A stretch of DNA of 64,000 bases from Kuschelorhynchus macadamiae (GCA_030620095.1 JAUTXW010000884.1:930001-994000), one strand, 5' to 3'; shown: positions 46,881 to 60,575, counted from the stretch's first letter. Translations and numbers: made by a program. The notes: generated from the letters alone by a model not told the origin.

Positions 46881-47780
46881 TATATGTATGTATCGGTTAA
46901 ACTTCAGAAAAATTAGGAAGAAGCATGCCTATACAAATACCAAAATAAAAGTTTCGAGGGTCCAGATTTCATGTTCCGACCCCTGGCCTATTATAGTGGT
47001 CTATAAGGTAATGGTAGATCTATTCAGATAAATTGCAAAGAAAGCATATTTTGATTACTCGAACAAATATTAAAACTAAAAAACTCAACTCAACTCAAAA
47101 TAAATTTACTGTCTTACAAACAAAATAATTGTTGCTAACAATGCTTAAAAATTAGTAACCCTAACAAGTAATAAATATAAATATTTTTAACTATAGAAGT
47201 ATTGTCTTCAGATTAAACAAATATGACTTAAAGGCATGCAATAATTAATAAACAAAAATGAACATTTTCAAGGCTTTTCTACCTTTGTCTAGAGAGTCAG
47301 AAAGATCAGCAAAAACAACATAAGAAATATATACATAATGCTAACATTATAAAATTGGTGAACAAAATAAATACATAAGTATTCAAAGTCAAAAATTCTA
47401 TATTCATAATATTTTACAAATGGAGATGGAAAGTTAAATATCAATTTTTATATAATTTGTATGTGAAAATACGTTAACTAACTTTGTTAGTCAGTGGTTT
47501 TTGCTTTTAACCTTACTGGTGGTTTCTCTGAAATTGGTGGCCAGATCAGAAGATACATATCCAGGCTTCTCTCCCGCACTTATTTAAAGGATTGAGAAAA
47601 CAGGATTCCGTTTTTATACATACATATTACACACTTATCAATATACAGACCAGCAAGAGTTATTATTCCTTAAGTTACCCCTACATGGATCCAATTTACG
47701 CATGTCAAACATAATCAACAACAAATGCGTTTTTTGAATTAGAAATAATCTCCATATAGTATGAAACTGAAATTAGCAGA
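46881..47780. other. AT-rich intergenic DNA, nothing recognised
   Basis: No coding or repeat signal beyond simple AT richness. Confidence 0.4.
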
Positions 47781-49100
47781 TCTTTTTTTAGGACAAGAAC
47801 ATAACAGCAAGAGTTGAGCTTGCCCTAGACTTACAGCATTTCTCTCTCCCAGGTGAGGTTTGACTATCGATGTAAACTCCTAAAATGGTCCCAGCTCAGT
47901 GTGTTCTGAACAATTTATCACATATTGTTTTGTACCCAAAATAATCAAATTGAACTGGTCAGCATTAAGAATAACATTGCTGAACTCTAAGTGTTTCTGT
48001 GCTTATCTCAGACAGTCCTTTCCAAGTCTAAAACACCTTCCACAATAACCCCAATCAACATATTAGTATCATCAGCATATGTCTCAACTCTCAGCATACA
48101 GACCATTAGATAAGAATATATCAATTTTAATACATTCTAATTTTTCCAACAATGTACTATAATTCAGGTTGATAGAAACCTTTTTATGAAGAATTAAGAA
48201 TTGGTTGCTTGTTTTCAAGGTAATCTATAATCTCATTTGAAAATCATCCACAGGAGCACAACTGTACAGTAAGAAAAGAAATAGATCATTTGAGGACAAA
48301 TAATATCTAAACCTTTTTTTTGACAGCATATTATAATTTAAACTGCTGCAAAATGCAGATTGGTTACAAAACCATATTATGAACTTGTTGACTATTATAC
48401 TCGCACATATAAATAGATCCTAGTACAAGTCTTTAGTCTTTTATGCCAGTGCAATTGCTTTGTTTCTGACTTAGGGTAGTTTTAGGGAAAGCACTGTTTT
48501 TGTGGATGTTGTATAAACTAGTAATGAATATTTATTTATACCAAGTAAATGACAGTTTTTGTCATGCAGTGATTTTGTAGAAAATATTTTTACTCTGCTC
48601 ATTTTTTAAATTATTTCACATCTGTTACAAAATGTATTGTCTCTACTTAAAATAAATAGTTCCTGTTTATATAGTATTTCTATCTAAAACCCTAATTTTT
48701 ATAGGTGCTTAGTTATGACAGACAGCAGATGACACAGTTGTTTCGAAACTGTTTTTTTCAGCTTTGAAAATGATGACAATAGACTAATTGAGATAGATCT
48801 CCACAAGAACCAGGTTTCCCCTTCTTATAATTAGGTTTAATAACTGCAAACTTTAATCTTTCTGGAAATCTACACTCTGAATAAAATAATTATTTAATTT
48901 ATATAAACAGAGAAGTTGCTAGTTCCTTCGCACAGGTTTTTAAACCCTTATCATATTCTTAACATTTTTATTTTCTCAGTTATTTTTAATGCTGTTGTTG
49001 GTATTAAAACACAGAATACTCATTGTACTTTATATTGCAGCAACAATCCCAATTTTTCATTGAATTAACTAAGTTAGGAGTAGCTAGTATTTTGTTACCC
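47781..49100 (-). mobile_element. Decayed LINE relic
   Basis: On the minus strand, 48880-48785 reads SECRFPERLKFAVIKPNYKK, the usual FPxxLKxAxVxPxYKKG start of a LINE polymerase. Near 48100 it reads RVETYADDTNMLIG, the catalytic YADD motif, followed by NADQFNLIILGTKQ near 47970-47920. Order and direction fit one old element with many stops. No ends found. Confidence 0.6.
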
Positions 49101-49336
49101 TCAGAAAATGTAATATCAATATATTTTTTTCACAGCCATTTACTAACCTAAATAGTACCATGTCCATCAAGTAATTGATAAGCCTATACAATGAAAATTT
49201 CTTATAAAATTTGATTCATTTTATTGTATTAACATTACTTCCCATTCACTTATATTTCCATTATGTCGTTCTTTATTTTTTGATATATTGTTTCACTTTC
49301 ACTATTCTTGAAACATAGATAATCATCTTATTTTTA

Positions 49337-49481
<145 letters not shown>

Positions 49482-51945
49482 TTTATTGATGTCAATACAC
49501 AATAAAATTGCATTTACACAAGTCAAAATACAAATAAAGGATAAAGTATTATAAAAGAAACATATTGATTTAAACACAGTACTATATAAAATTTATCTAA
49601 AACATCCTTAAAAATAATATAGTAAAATAAAAGAAAAAAAAAAAAAAAAAAACAAACAACACAAAAACAATTTTTTCTAAAGGCAAAATGCAATAACACT
49701 TCCTAACAATTAACAAAAAAAGTAGAAAACTGATGTACAGCAGTCAGTAGTTAAAAAGTTTTAAATGTACCTATCTTAATAAATTACAATTAGAAGACAT
49801 TTATAAAAAAAAGTAATAAGAATACAAAAACTAAAAACTAAAAGTGGAAGCCACTATTGAAATACTCCTCAAAAGTATAAAAAGCGTTCACCAATAGATA
49901 TTTTTTCAAGGTGTACTTAAAGGTGTTCACCTCTAAGGCTCTTATATGAGAGGGTAAGCAATTGAAAAACCTTGGACCATAATAGTTAGTGCCCACCCTG
50001 GCCCTAGTGAGGCGGAGATGGCTAATTACGAGATTAGTGCCATGCCGTGTCGGATAGTCATGAACATCGTGATGTGAGGCGAAAAACTGGAGGTTTTGTC
50101 TGACATGCAAAATACACTGCAAGATGTAAATGCAAGGAAGAGTCATTAACCTATATGTAATAAAACTCTGCCGACAGTCATCCCGGTACTTCAGCCCTGC
50201 TACAAGCCTTACACATCTTTGTTGTTTAAAAATTAACTTAGCATGTGGAGAATGACCCCACTCTAGTAATGCATAAGACATGAGAGAGCCAAAGTAGCCA
50301 TGGTAGGCTGCCAGAAGAGTCCCAGTAGATACACACTTACTCAGGTTCCTGATCAAGTATGTGGACCTTGATAGTTTCCCACCAAGGTGCATCACATGGT
50401 TTTTCCATGACAGAACAGTATCTAGAGTTACCCCCAGAAAATTCACCTCCTTAGAGCAATCTCCCAAAAGTCCATGATCATTTCTCCCTTTACCCAAAGT
50501 GAAATTAATTGACTGGGTTTTGCCAGCATTCATACACAGTCTATTAGTGACAAACCAATCTTCAATGTGTGATGCAGTTTCAGAGATGCATGAGTTTTCA
50601 ATCTGCGAAGGAAGATAAGAGGTGAAAGTGGTGGTATCATCAGCAAACAAAATTAGGTTTCCCCCTGATTGGAAATTGGCAAGGTCGTTAATGTAAAAAA
50701 AAAGAGGACAGGACCAAGCACAGAGCCCTGGGGCACACCGCACTTGACTGCACTACCCATGGATGTGACTTGATTGTAAGAGACAAACTGGCTTCGATCA
50801 TATAAATATGATTTTAGGAGAGCTATGCTCTTTGGCTGAAAACCATAATAAGGAAGTTTCTTCAGCAGGATGTTGTGAGAAACACAATCAAATGCCTTTG
50901 TAAGATCTAAGCAGCAGGCATAAGTATCGCGGCCATTCTCAAAACCCTCAATTACATGCCTTACAAGGCAGTCAATAGCATGAGCAGTGGTCCTTTTGTT
51001 ACGGAAACCAAACTGCTGTTGGAAAAAGAGGTTATTTGACTCGAAGTGTTTTGTAATCTGTGTTTTCAAGATGGACTCAAACACCTTGGATAGAATGGGT
51101 AGTAATGAGATGGGGCGATAATTAGTGAGATCGTCTGGAGAGCCCTTATTTTTAAAGATAGGGACAACTTTTGCTTTTTTAAGTACTTTGGGGAAAACCT
51201 GAAGTGTTATGGCTTGGTTTATAAGCCTGGTAAAGGGATATATTATCACATTTTTTAAGGTTTTTATTATTCCAGTATTTATGTTGTAGCAATCCGTAGC
51301 TCTAGTATTTCTTAAGTCACCAATTACCTGTCTAACTTCATTATAGGTAATTTGATTGAAATTAAAAAAACAATTTTCTCTACATTGTTGAAGGTATTGT
51401 GAGAAATGGTTATTGGAGGCTGGTAAAGACTGAACAAGCAAATTAGCAACATCAGAAAAATAGTTGTTGGTTGCTTGAGCATTCAAGCTTTCTGAAGAAG
51501 TAAAAGGGATGGATGGCTGATTGTTTTTAATAACCTGCCACATGGCAGACTGAGGATTTGCTGCGGTAGTAATGAAGTTATCGTGAGCAGTTACTTTGGA
51601 TCTTGAAATCTCATTGCGGTATGTCTTCTTGTACTTCCTCACTGTTTCCGCGGGAACTAAATTTGGATTTTGCCTGTTCAAATCCACAAGAAGTCGCAAT
51701 CGCTCACGCATATCTCTTAAGTTATTATTGAACCAAATGACTTTAGATTTATTGTTGGCTGTATTAATTAGTTTAGACTTTAGGGGAAAACAAACCCCAA
51801 CCGCATCAATGATAGTGTCAACAAATCTCTTGAACTTCAGTTCAATGTCGATGGTCATATCAGAAATATAATCCCACGATTCACTCTCTATTTTGTTATA
51901 AAGAGCAAAAAGCCCTTCCTCAGTAAATGGCCTGTAATTTACTCT
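49482..51945 (-). mobile_element. 5'-truncated jockey-superfamily-like LINE
   Basis: The minus strand carries ORF2 from the end of the endonuclease-RT linker to the C-terminus. Frame 1 (51945-50653) has SWDYISDMTI, KAKVVPIFKNKGSPDDLTNY, YRPISLLP, QQFGFRNKRTTAHA, LDLTKAFDCVSH and VKCGVPQGSVLGP. A shift near 50700 moves to frame 2 (ending 49838) with FADDTTTFTS, the thumb, and a C-terminal region ending YFNSGFHF. A 3' untranslated region of about 350 bases and a simple-repeat tail follow. Only one frameshift in about 690 codons means a fairly young insertion. The endonuclease domain is missing and the 5' side is a (TA)n tract. Confidence 0.88.
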
Positions 51946-51964
51946 GCTATATATATATTAAATG

Positions 51965-52037
<73 letters not shown>
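51945..52037. repeat. (TA)n tract between LINE and element B2
   Basis: About 35 TA units plus a short interrupted part. It replaces the outer tip of the left arm of B2. Confidence 0.9.
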
Positions 52038-52042
<5 letters not shown>

Positions 52043-55000
52043 TGGGAAAAGTTTTAGAGGAAACTTATTGCATTCGATATCCGGCTTCAGATTTACGATC
52101 GATCAATTGTTTTTGGAAATATCGCGGAAAAACCGAAAATGGCGGATTTCGTTTTTGGCCAGTATATCCAGAACGGTAAATTTGACAGCTGCCAAAATCT
52201 GATATTATTGGGACACATTTTTAAAACAAATAAGATGGCGTATACGACACGTCTTCATTGTTTTTTGTTAACCCTCAACCCGCCTCAACTTTCATTTTTC
52301 TTATGGCCGCCATATTGGTTTTTCGATTTTTGGAAAGAGCCTAAAATTTCCAGTCTAGTGATATCTCACAAGTGCATTAAAGATTTTAGTATCATCGAAA
52401 TATTACACTTCGTAAAGTTAGGTTTGTTTTTTCTAAGGAGGCCATGATTTAAAGTAATGTTAGCTCTCAATGCTTTTCTAAGGAGGCCATAATTTATCTG
52501 TAACAAAATTGAATTTTGACTTTGACGTTAAGTTAAATAGTTGAAAGTATCAAAGCTGTGTTTTAATAAGTAGTAGGTACTCTTTTATCCCAATAAAATC
52601 ATAAATCTGATACATAAATTGTCAAAACCTATAGAAAATTGCCGGCATTCCGTATTCAAATGAAGAAAAGGTTGACATGTTAGCTCTGTACATTCAATCA
52701 TATAGAAACGCCAACGTTACCTCAGCAAGGGATGTACCCCAAACGACGGCAGCCTCATAAAACCCAATTCAGGAAAATCGTAGTTAATTTAATTAACCAT
52801 GGTGCCTTCGAACAACCTAGAAATGGATACAACAATAACAATGAAAATCGAGACAGAAACATTTTACAAGCTATCAACGAAAACCCTAGTGCCCTAGTGC
52901 ATCAGTAAGAACTGTAGAACAGGAAACTAATGTGCAAATCAACAGTACAGAGAGTTTTAAAAAAGAATAAGTACCATCCATACAAACCCATAATAGTACA
53001 AGGACTTAAGGAAACTGATTTTCCAAGACGACTACAGTTCTGTGAGTGATATACTAGGAGATGTAATGAAAATCCTGATTTTGTAAATCATGTCTTGTGT
53101 TCACGAATTGTGAAGTCTTTAATAGGCACAACTGTCATCATTGGGCTGTGCAAAATCATCACGAAGTGGCAGAGAGACATCTACAGATCAGATTTGGAAG
53201 TAACGTTTGGTGTGGGATCATTGGTAAGTTAATCTAACCAATCTTTTTTAAATAGGCACCAAATGATGGTCAAATAATAATCTTTTTTTTTTCGTTTAGT
53301 TCTTTAATGATACTAAAAGAGCATAATCTAATAAAAAAAAGTAAAACGTTCTACTCTAGTCAGTCAACTTACTTTTTTGATATTGTATTACATTTTTATT
53401 CAGTCATTTTGTATTATAGTTTCGAAGAACCAATAAAAATAGAATTGGGTCCTATAAATTTATTAACACTATCTAAATTTTCTGCAGATTTAGCTAATTC
53501 TCTAAAATTATTTTGATTGTCTGAATTTAATGACTTATTATTACCCGGGAAGCCTAGTTCTTGCAGTATGAAAAAAATACCATATTAATCAAATGTCGAA
53601 TTATTTTTCGCTTTTCATTATAATTTATAGAAAGGGGTTCAGCTGTATTTCCGAATAGTTTAAATTTTAAAGCGTAAAGGGTTGGTTCTTTTGATATTTT
53701 ATGTTTTATTAAGACACGGTGTACTTCTTTAAGATTATTATATCACAAAAATAAATTGATTTAGTATTGCCGAAATTAATATGCAATACCAACCAAATAA
53801 TTTACTACGGCTATTACTTCCCGCTAACCAAATATGTTTTTCTTTTTCATAATAAAGCTGAGTAGGTTTCAACTGTATACAAGCTCATTCATTACGGGAT
53901 GTTTCGATAATTATTTTTGGAAAGAAAATATCTACTTTTTAATAAAGATAATTTTCCCTTTATAATTTATAGTTTCTAGTACCACCCGGCCGACCCTGCC
54001 GTTCTTGACTGTTGGGAACCTATTTATAAATTATTAATCATTTCAAGAAATCGACTTATTGGACCATTTTTTTGTTTCACTACAACCTAAACGAGCAGAG
54101 GTACCTAGAGCTTTTCTGAAACCAGGTTGTACCAGCCTTACGAGCTATTCTAATGGAAGATGAATTAAGAAGAACTTGGTTTCAACAAGACGGATGTCCG
54201 GCTCACAATACCATTCAAGTCAGGAACTTCTTAGAGAGCAGTTTGACGAAAGAATAATTTCTTTAAATGGTCCAATATCTTGGCCTCCTAGATCCCCTGA
54301 CCTGTCGCTATTGGATTTCTACTTCTGGGGTCACACGAAGAATGAAATCTATGAATTTGTTCCTCCCGTGACCATAGAAATCCTGACACAAAGAGTTCTG
54401 GACATATTTAGAAATATTAACCGAAATACACTTACCAGGATTATACGAAAAACAGTCACCAATTGTCAAAAATGTCTCGATGCAAATGGAGGTCATTTTG
54501 CAGATTTGTAAATTAATGTTACCCACTTACAAAGTAGTTAAAGCTCATTTAGAGTTTTTAAGTCGTTATTTTCGTTCATGTTGTATTGAAAATTCAATGC
54601 GTTCAATACATTACTTACTTATTAATGTAATCTTGAGACAAATAAATCATGGACTCCTTTAAAAACATTGAAACCTAATTTACGAAGTGTAATATTTTGA
54701 TGACACTAAAATCTTTAATGCACTTGTGAGATATCACTAGACTGGAAATTTTAGGTTCTTTCCAAAAATCGAAAAATCCAATATGGCGGTCATAAGAAAA
54801 ATGAAAGTTGAGGCGGGTTGCGGGTTAACAAAAACAATGAAGACGTGTCGTATACCCCATCTTATTTGTCTTAAAAATGTGCCGAATAATGTCACATTTT
54901 GACAGCTGTCAAATTTACCATTCTGGATATACTGCCGAAAAACGAAATCCGCCATTTTCGGTTTTTCGCCGATATTTCCAAAACTTATTGATCGATCATA

Positions 55001-55045
55001 AATCTGAAGCCAGATATTGAATACAATAAGTTTCCTCTAAAACTT

Positions 55046-55046
<1 letters not shown>
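52038..55046 (+). mobile_element. Mariner-like element B2, both tips replaced by (TA)n
   Basis: A second copy of B1, collinear over about 3 kb including the transposase intron. The arms start internally at TTAAATGGG and end at CTCTAAAACTTT, so about 68 bp on the left and 44 bp on the right are absent and both places are (TA)n. It is more decayed than B1 in some places and better in others. Confidence 0.85.
52637..54511 (+). pseudogene. Transposase of element B2, intron-bearing, degraded
   Basis: The start codon seen in B1 is TTG here. The N-terminal frame keeps bases lost in B1 (for example after NEEK) but has its own deletions near 52730, 52905 and 52935 and has lost the SDES first-Asp segment near 53100. 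The intron donor GGTAAG is at 53224; the acceptor is changed from TTTCAGG to TTTCAAG at about 54047. The second exon has FQQDGCPAHNT near 54178, then a one-base deletion, and RSPDLSLLDFYFWG near 54290. The C-terminus (to 54511) is intact and ends HFADL. Inactive. Confidence 0.75.

Positions 55047-55111
<65 letters not shown>
55047..55111. repeat. (TA)n tract at the right end of B2
   Basis: Imperfect TA tract with ACAT interruptions, adjoining the truncated right arm. Confidence 0.9.
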
Positions 55112-55685
55112 ATATGTATTTTAAACCAGGATTAATGAAGGTTCTATCCACAGTGGGTTTTGCGCTGCACTGTAAACATTTTAATTATTAGTAACCAAAT
55201 TCAAAAGACATTGTAATGGAAACATGTAATTTTCAAAAATTTCTCATTGACAATGGCACCACTTGCGACGATTTGCTTAAATTGGTTAAGTTCTTGGTGT
55301 GACCTTTTTTTAGTATATTCTTTTATCAAAGCCTATAATGTTGTATGTACTGTGTTTAAAATAACCAACTGCGTGTTTGGTTAGCCCTAGTTACACCTGT
55401 TTCTTTGGGTAGATGTAAAAAATATTATCTATAATAAAATAATCAAATTATATTTAAGCAAATCACCATAGTCAGTGAGAAGTTTCCGAGATTTAATTGC
55501 TCCTATTTTAACTCAAGTTTTAACCCTCTTAATGGGCACTGTATGTATACACACAAAAAAACATTAAAACTAATATGTAATAGGCTTAAAGTATGCATAA
55601 TTACAATTTTTTAAGTAGCCAATTAAAGGATGAAAATAAAAAGGACATATTAAGAAATATTAGTCCTAATCCTCTTACTAGGCAT
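55112..55685. other. SAYSD1 downstream region
   Basis: AT-rich, no feature recognised; should contain the SAYSD1 3' UTR. Confidence 0.4.
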
Positions 55686-56375
55686 CTACCGACTAAAAAC
55701 TCCATACACCATTTGTTTGGTCATTTGATCAGCATCAAGCGTTCCATCAATACTTTCACAATTCTTATTAAACACTGAATAGGCACTAACTTCATTTCTC
55801 TTTTTTGGTCCTGTCCTAGTATTCAGATACATCCCTACTATACCTGACACTATTAAATATACTGTACCAAATTGAAGTTTTACAAAAATGGCATAAACTG
55901 TAATCCAGAGAATAAACCACAGACAATACTGTATATAATCAAAAATGGTGAGAGGTGAACCTTCATCAGTATATATATTGACATTGTCATCACAAGACTC
56001 TGCCTCTAAATTGGTATCAGTTGTGGATGGCACGAGCAGCTTGTCTTTTTGTTCCTACAATCAAAGTATTCATGGCAGATCTTAAGTTTATTGTAATAAA
56101 AAGAATATATAAGACTTAGAAATTCAGTAATGACAATAAATGTTAATGTTGTTTTATATCATGTTTTGGAATCTAAATAAAAACTGACAAATTATAGTTT
56201 AGCTGCTTGTGATACTTACCATATTGGTATCAGATTCTACATTTCGCTGTTCTTTCTTCTTGATGAATTTCGTAAACATTTGTTTAACTTCTGCTTTATA
56301 ATGATTAATTAACGCGTCTCTTTCCTTTTTAGCTCTATATTGTGCTAGCTTCCTTTCAGCTTCATTTAAGGGCAT
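55686..56375 (-). CDS. SAYSD1: SAYSvFN domain-containing protein 1 (two exons)
   Basis: SAYSD1-type proteins are small ER membrane proteins; the human one has been linked to handling of stalled translocons. Exon 1 (56375-56220) encodes MPLNEAERKLAQYRAKKERD and a basic helical region; exon 2 (56054-55686) follows a 165-bp GT/AG intron in phase 0, giving 174 residues, close to the human length. Residues about 80-125 form two hydrophobic segments (YCLWFILWITVYAIFVKL and FGTVYLIVSGIVGMYL). The C-terminus has SAYSVFNKNC and the following SIDGTLDADQMTKQM, the family signature. The gene is divergent from pinin, about 4.6 kb away. Confidence 0.93.
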
Positions 56376-56554
56376 ACTTTATCAAAAGAGTATTCAATTT
56401 AAAACTACCTACGTGTGAGCTTTTTTACAGTTACACGATTTCGGTTTTGATGGTTATCGAAATGGTTTAGAGAAATAAATATTTATGTTTTTCTGCCAAC
56501 GTATTCAAAACAAAAAACACAACCTCAAAACAGTCCAATTCCAATCTATGTTTT

Positions 56555-57095
56555 TGGCACCGCACTTCGCAACTTGCCAGATTGCTCTTCATCTGGGGCT
56601 TATTTACAGTTGGAGCGACCCTTTCAGAAAATTTGCACCTTATTCCGGTTTGAAGACGTTATCGGTGGGATGTCCGGATTGCGAGCTCTGTGCTCCCGGT
56701 CACCCCGAATATTTCAATATTTTTAAATTTGTCTTTCTTTATAAACCTTTCTAATGCATCTTGGCTTCCACTAGATGCCCCTTGAGAGTACTACTCTACT
56801 GGTCTCACGTGATGACCTTTTCTTTCAAACTATGCCATTACCCCTCCTACTCCCGCCACATAGCGGCCATTACGCTAATATTCTATGTAGAATTGCGGCA
56901 GACGGATGGTATAGAATGCAGGAACAACTAGGCCTCACACGTTCACAGCGTCTGCTCCCTTTCTAGCGGGGTCGTTAGCTCCCACTCTGAGCAGTTGAGT
57001 CTTCCGCCTGCCCCCGAAATAAAGCAGCAAAACCGAACAGGTGGAATCTTTTATATTAATACACAGAGGTCTGCCTTCGACGAGACGAACCGGAA
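56555..57095 (+). repeat. Dispersed repeat R, copy 1
   Basis: A relatively GC-rich segment matching, in inverted orientation, two copies at 59695-60575. Shared blocks include GCATCTTGGCTTCCACTAG, GAGAGTACTACT, ATATTCTATGTAGAA and CTGCTCCC. Open frames in it are not conserved among copies, so it is taken as a non-coding dispersed repeat of unknown class. Confidence 0.7.
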
Positions 57096-57438
57096 GACTA
57101 CTCAAAACAGTCAAAAACCACATACCAAGTCACAACGGTTATTCATGTTTTGAGATGCGATTTTATGGATTTAATAATGGTTTGTGGCTCTAATCGAATG
57201 ATGATTTTATCGACGAACCCGAGCTAACATAACGCTATCGGGATAAATCCATACAGAATAGGTTTGTAATTGACCCGGAATTTTGTTGGAGTGCTACTGC
57301 ACGCGATAATTATGTAGTATAACATAACTTAGCCGATTTGAACGATTTTTGATACAATAGTAAATTTTAGGGTTCTGATAACGAATCCGAAGTCACATTT
57401 TTTGGCGACGTTTCGTTTCTAAGATATTCATCGTCAAA

Positions 57439-57722
57439 GTTCAGAATCTTATACACACAATTTTTTACTTTCTTGACGTTTCCTTTAGTAATTTTTGTAA
57501 TAAAAACGTTAGAATAAACAATTAAAATATCAAAATTACACATACTTTCTAATTTATAACGTTATATTACTCAGGTCTGACTAAGCTCCAGACGAAAAAA
57601 GTTCAAGAATCTTATACACACAATTTTTTACTTTCTTTACGTTTCGTTTAGTAATTTTTGTAGCGGAAACATACAACAAAATTACAAATACTTTCTTATT
57701 TATAACGTTATATTACTCAAAT
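57439..57722. repeat. Local tandem duplication, about 160-bp period
   Basis: AATCTTATACACACAATTT begins at 57447 and recurs at 57606; both are followed by a diverged TTTTTACTTTCTT...TTATAACGTTATATTACTCA block. Confidence 0.8.
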
Positions 57723-59690
57723 ATATCTGTCAATTACTATTCTTAATAGGGAAGTTTTCTTGATTTTGTGTATTATGTTGGCAACCATAGTTATAGGTTG
57801 AAGAATCGATGAAATTCAGATTTCACAAATTATATTAACGTACCAGTTGAAACCGTTTATTATAGATCTTTCGTTTTATAGGTGAATCAGTATCATGTTA
57901 GCTGATGGTCTGGCTCCGTAGTGTGGCAGCAAGGGAGCACTATGTGGATCGGTACCGGGTTAGCACCAGGTTACGTCGGAGACGCCAGATCGCGGAGACA
58001 TTATCGTTAAAGCTATAACAGATTACTAATACAGTTTTAAAGACCCAGTAACGATCCATGTGGTACCTACGCGCTCCGGTGCCCGACCGTCTGCTAAACG
58101 TGTACCGGTTCACTTGTTTCACAAAATATCCATAATAAACTGTTTTAAAAACTGTTACTTTGACAAAAATGGTTGCTAACATCAAACCCAAAATTGCGTC
58201 ATGTTGAGAGTGCATAACAAAGCCCTAGATCTGCAACAATTCCCACCAATCACAACATAGATTGTACAATATGCTTCCTGATATCCATACTTCGCCTATT
58301 TCAGAATATTTTTGAGTTTTGTTGAGTATTAGTAGTTCAGCATGGGCTTCGTGCCTCGGTAGTAGGATACACAGTTTTGGATGCAGCATATATGTGCTCG
58401 AACCCCCGTTCAAGCGTTTGTCTTTTTTTTAACAAACCTTATGATCAATAGATGCGTATTAGGTTAGGTTTGCTGTCAAGAAAATGCGGTAGCGTGTCTA
58501 TACTAAAACAAGGATTTTTTTCAACCAAACCTGTATTTTTAGGTGGATCTCTACCGTTAGAGTTAGGTTGGCCCACATTTCTCGATAAAACAATCATTAC
58601 AGCTATAAAATCAGTCTTCAAATTATCAAAAAATTCAGACGACTTATAAGTAAATGACCGATTGTTTATGAAAATGGCGAGGGTTACTTTTGATAAGTGA
58701 CTTAAAAGATGCATTATAATTCCGAAGCAAAATAAGGTAATTATTTATTTACGCTGATTTTGATAATTTTTTGTATATAGATGGATTTTAGGGTTCTAAT
58801 AAAGGATCCGAAGTCAATTTTTTTCGGTCATGTTCCTTTGTTGAGTTATTATTCCTCAAAGTTCATAGACCAACGTAAATTCAATTTACTTTTTTCTTTC
58901 TTCTTTTCTATGAAAATTCAATGGTTTAGTATGAAACTACTCAAACAATTATATGAAAACGTTTTTGTATTTCTTCCCTTTTTTATCTAAAAAATTGAGA
59001 ATATTCGAAAAAACAGCCATACTTTTGATACTTTTTGGACTATTAACGTTCCTTCATCCTTCATGTTGGCATCTTGACACAATCAGAAACAATCGAGATA
59101 CAATAAAAGAGAAAATTAATTGATACAAATTAATTATTGTCACTTTTGTAACATACATAGGAGGACCGGAACTAGCAGGACTGCGAAGACACTATGTCGA
59201 TTGATATCATATTAGTACCAGAATAGGCGCCGTACACATCATCGTTAAAGCCTTAATGCAAAAGACGAACAACAGTGAAGTGCATCACCGGCGGTAGCCT
59301 AAAGCTCAGGTGACCATGCCAAATCTCAGACTTCCGTCATTGATGCACTCCGCTGTTGATTAGTGCTGACCGGCTTTTATGTTAAGGATTTATTGATGAT
59401 GCCTACACAGCCTAACCTGATCCTAGCCCGGTACCAATCCAGCAAGTGCTTCCACGATTCTGCTGGTATCGATACGTCGTAGGTGTGCAACAAAATATCA
59501 ATAATTAATATGTATTAAATTAATATGTTTTTGTCCTTAAAGTTGTGTTTGTTTTTAAGTGTTCAAATCTTTTATATAAAATAGTGCAAGAAAATCATTA
59601 AGAGAGTTTTGTTACGTCTTTTATAATTGTCTGTAGTAGTTTCATACGGAACAATTTTCATTAAAAAGAAAAACGAACATCAGTTTTCAA
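57723..59690. other. SAYSD1-pinin intergenic DNA with old repeats
   Basis: TTTTAGGGTTCTAATAAAGGATCCGAAGT-like sequence near 58787 recurs from about 57366. Moderately GC-rich patches at 57890-58210 and 59160-59470 look like old dispersed repeats. No gene was supported. Confidence 0.4.
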
Positions 59691-59694
59691 ATCG

Positions 59695-60120
59695 CCTCTT
59701 GGTAGGCAAACCTCTGTGTTTTTAACATAAGTGGTTCCACGTGTTCGGTTTTGCTGCTTTGTCTCGAGGGGAGACTCATTCGCTTAGTGTGGAAACTAAC
59801 GACCCCACTAGAAAGGGAGCAGACGCTGTCAATATGTGAGGCCTAGTTAATGAATTCTATCCTGTTCGTCTGCCCAGTTCTACATAGAATATTAGATTAA
59901 TAGCCGCTATGAGACGGGAGTAAGGGGATAGCTTGACAGAAAAGGTCACTTCTTTTTACCAGTAGTACTCTCAAAGAATACCTAGTGGAAGCCAAGATGC
60001 ATTTCAAAATTTTTATAAAGAGGTGTAAATCATCTGGCAGGATCGCCCTAGTTATGATTAAGCCCCACATGAAGAACAACCTGGAGATTACTTTGCAGCA
60101 AAATCATTAAAACAAACAAA
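59695..60120 (-). repeat. Dispersed repeat R, copy 2
   Basis: Direct neighbour of copy 3 in the same orientation, with the same block order; contains ATGCATTTCAAAATTTTTATA and the conserved GTAGAACTGGGCAGACGAAC on the minus strand. Confidence 0.7.
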
Positions 60121-60139
60121 TGAGTCTCTCGAATAGGCT

Positions 60140-60575
60140 CGTAGAAGACAGAGCTCTGTGTTTTTAACATATGTGGTTCCACGTGTTCGATTTTGCTGCT
60201 TTGTTTCGGGGGGAGGCGGGAGACTCATCCTCTCAATTTGGAAACTAACGGCCGAGCTAGTATGGGAGCAGATGCTGCGAATATGTGAGACCTAGTTCTT
60301 GAATTTTATCCTGTTTGTCTGCCCAGTTCTACATAGAATATTAGCACAATGGCCGCTATGAGGAATGAGTAAGAGGAGTGAGGGGATAGCTTGAAAGAAA
60401 AGGTCATCTCGTGATACCAGTAGTACTCTCAAAGGGCACCTAGTGGAAGCCAAGATGCATTTCCAATATTCAATACAGGTGTGTAAATCATCTGGGAGGG
60501 TCGCCCCAGTTCTGACTAAGCTCCAGACGAAGAGCAATCTGGCGATTGCCTTACAGGAAAGTAATTAAAACAAGG
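60140..60575 (-). repeat. Dispersed repeat R, copy 3
   Basis: Same unit as copy 2, starting about 455 bases later, with an extra GAGGCGGGAG insertion near 60210. It is the repeat nearest to the pinin start. Confidence 0.7.

Noticed and set aside
58225..58413. GGGGGTTCGAGCAC on the minus strand as a possible box B
   Set aside because: No matching box A at the right distance and no tRNA fold; not enough for a tRNA or SINE call.
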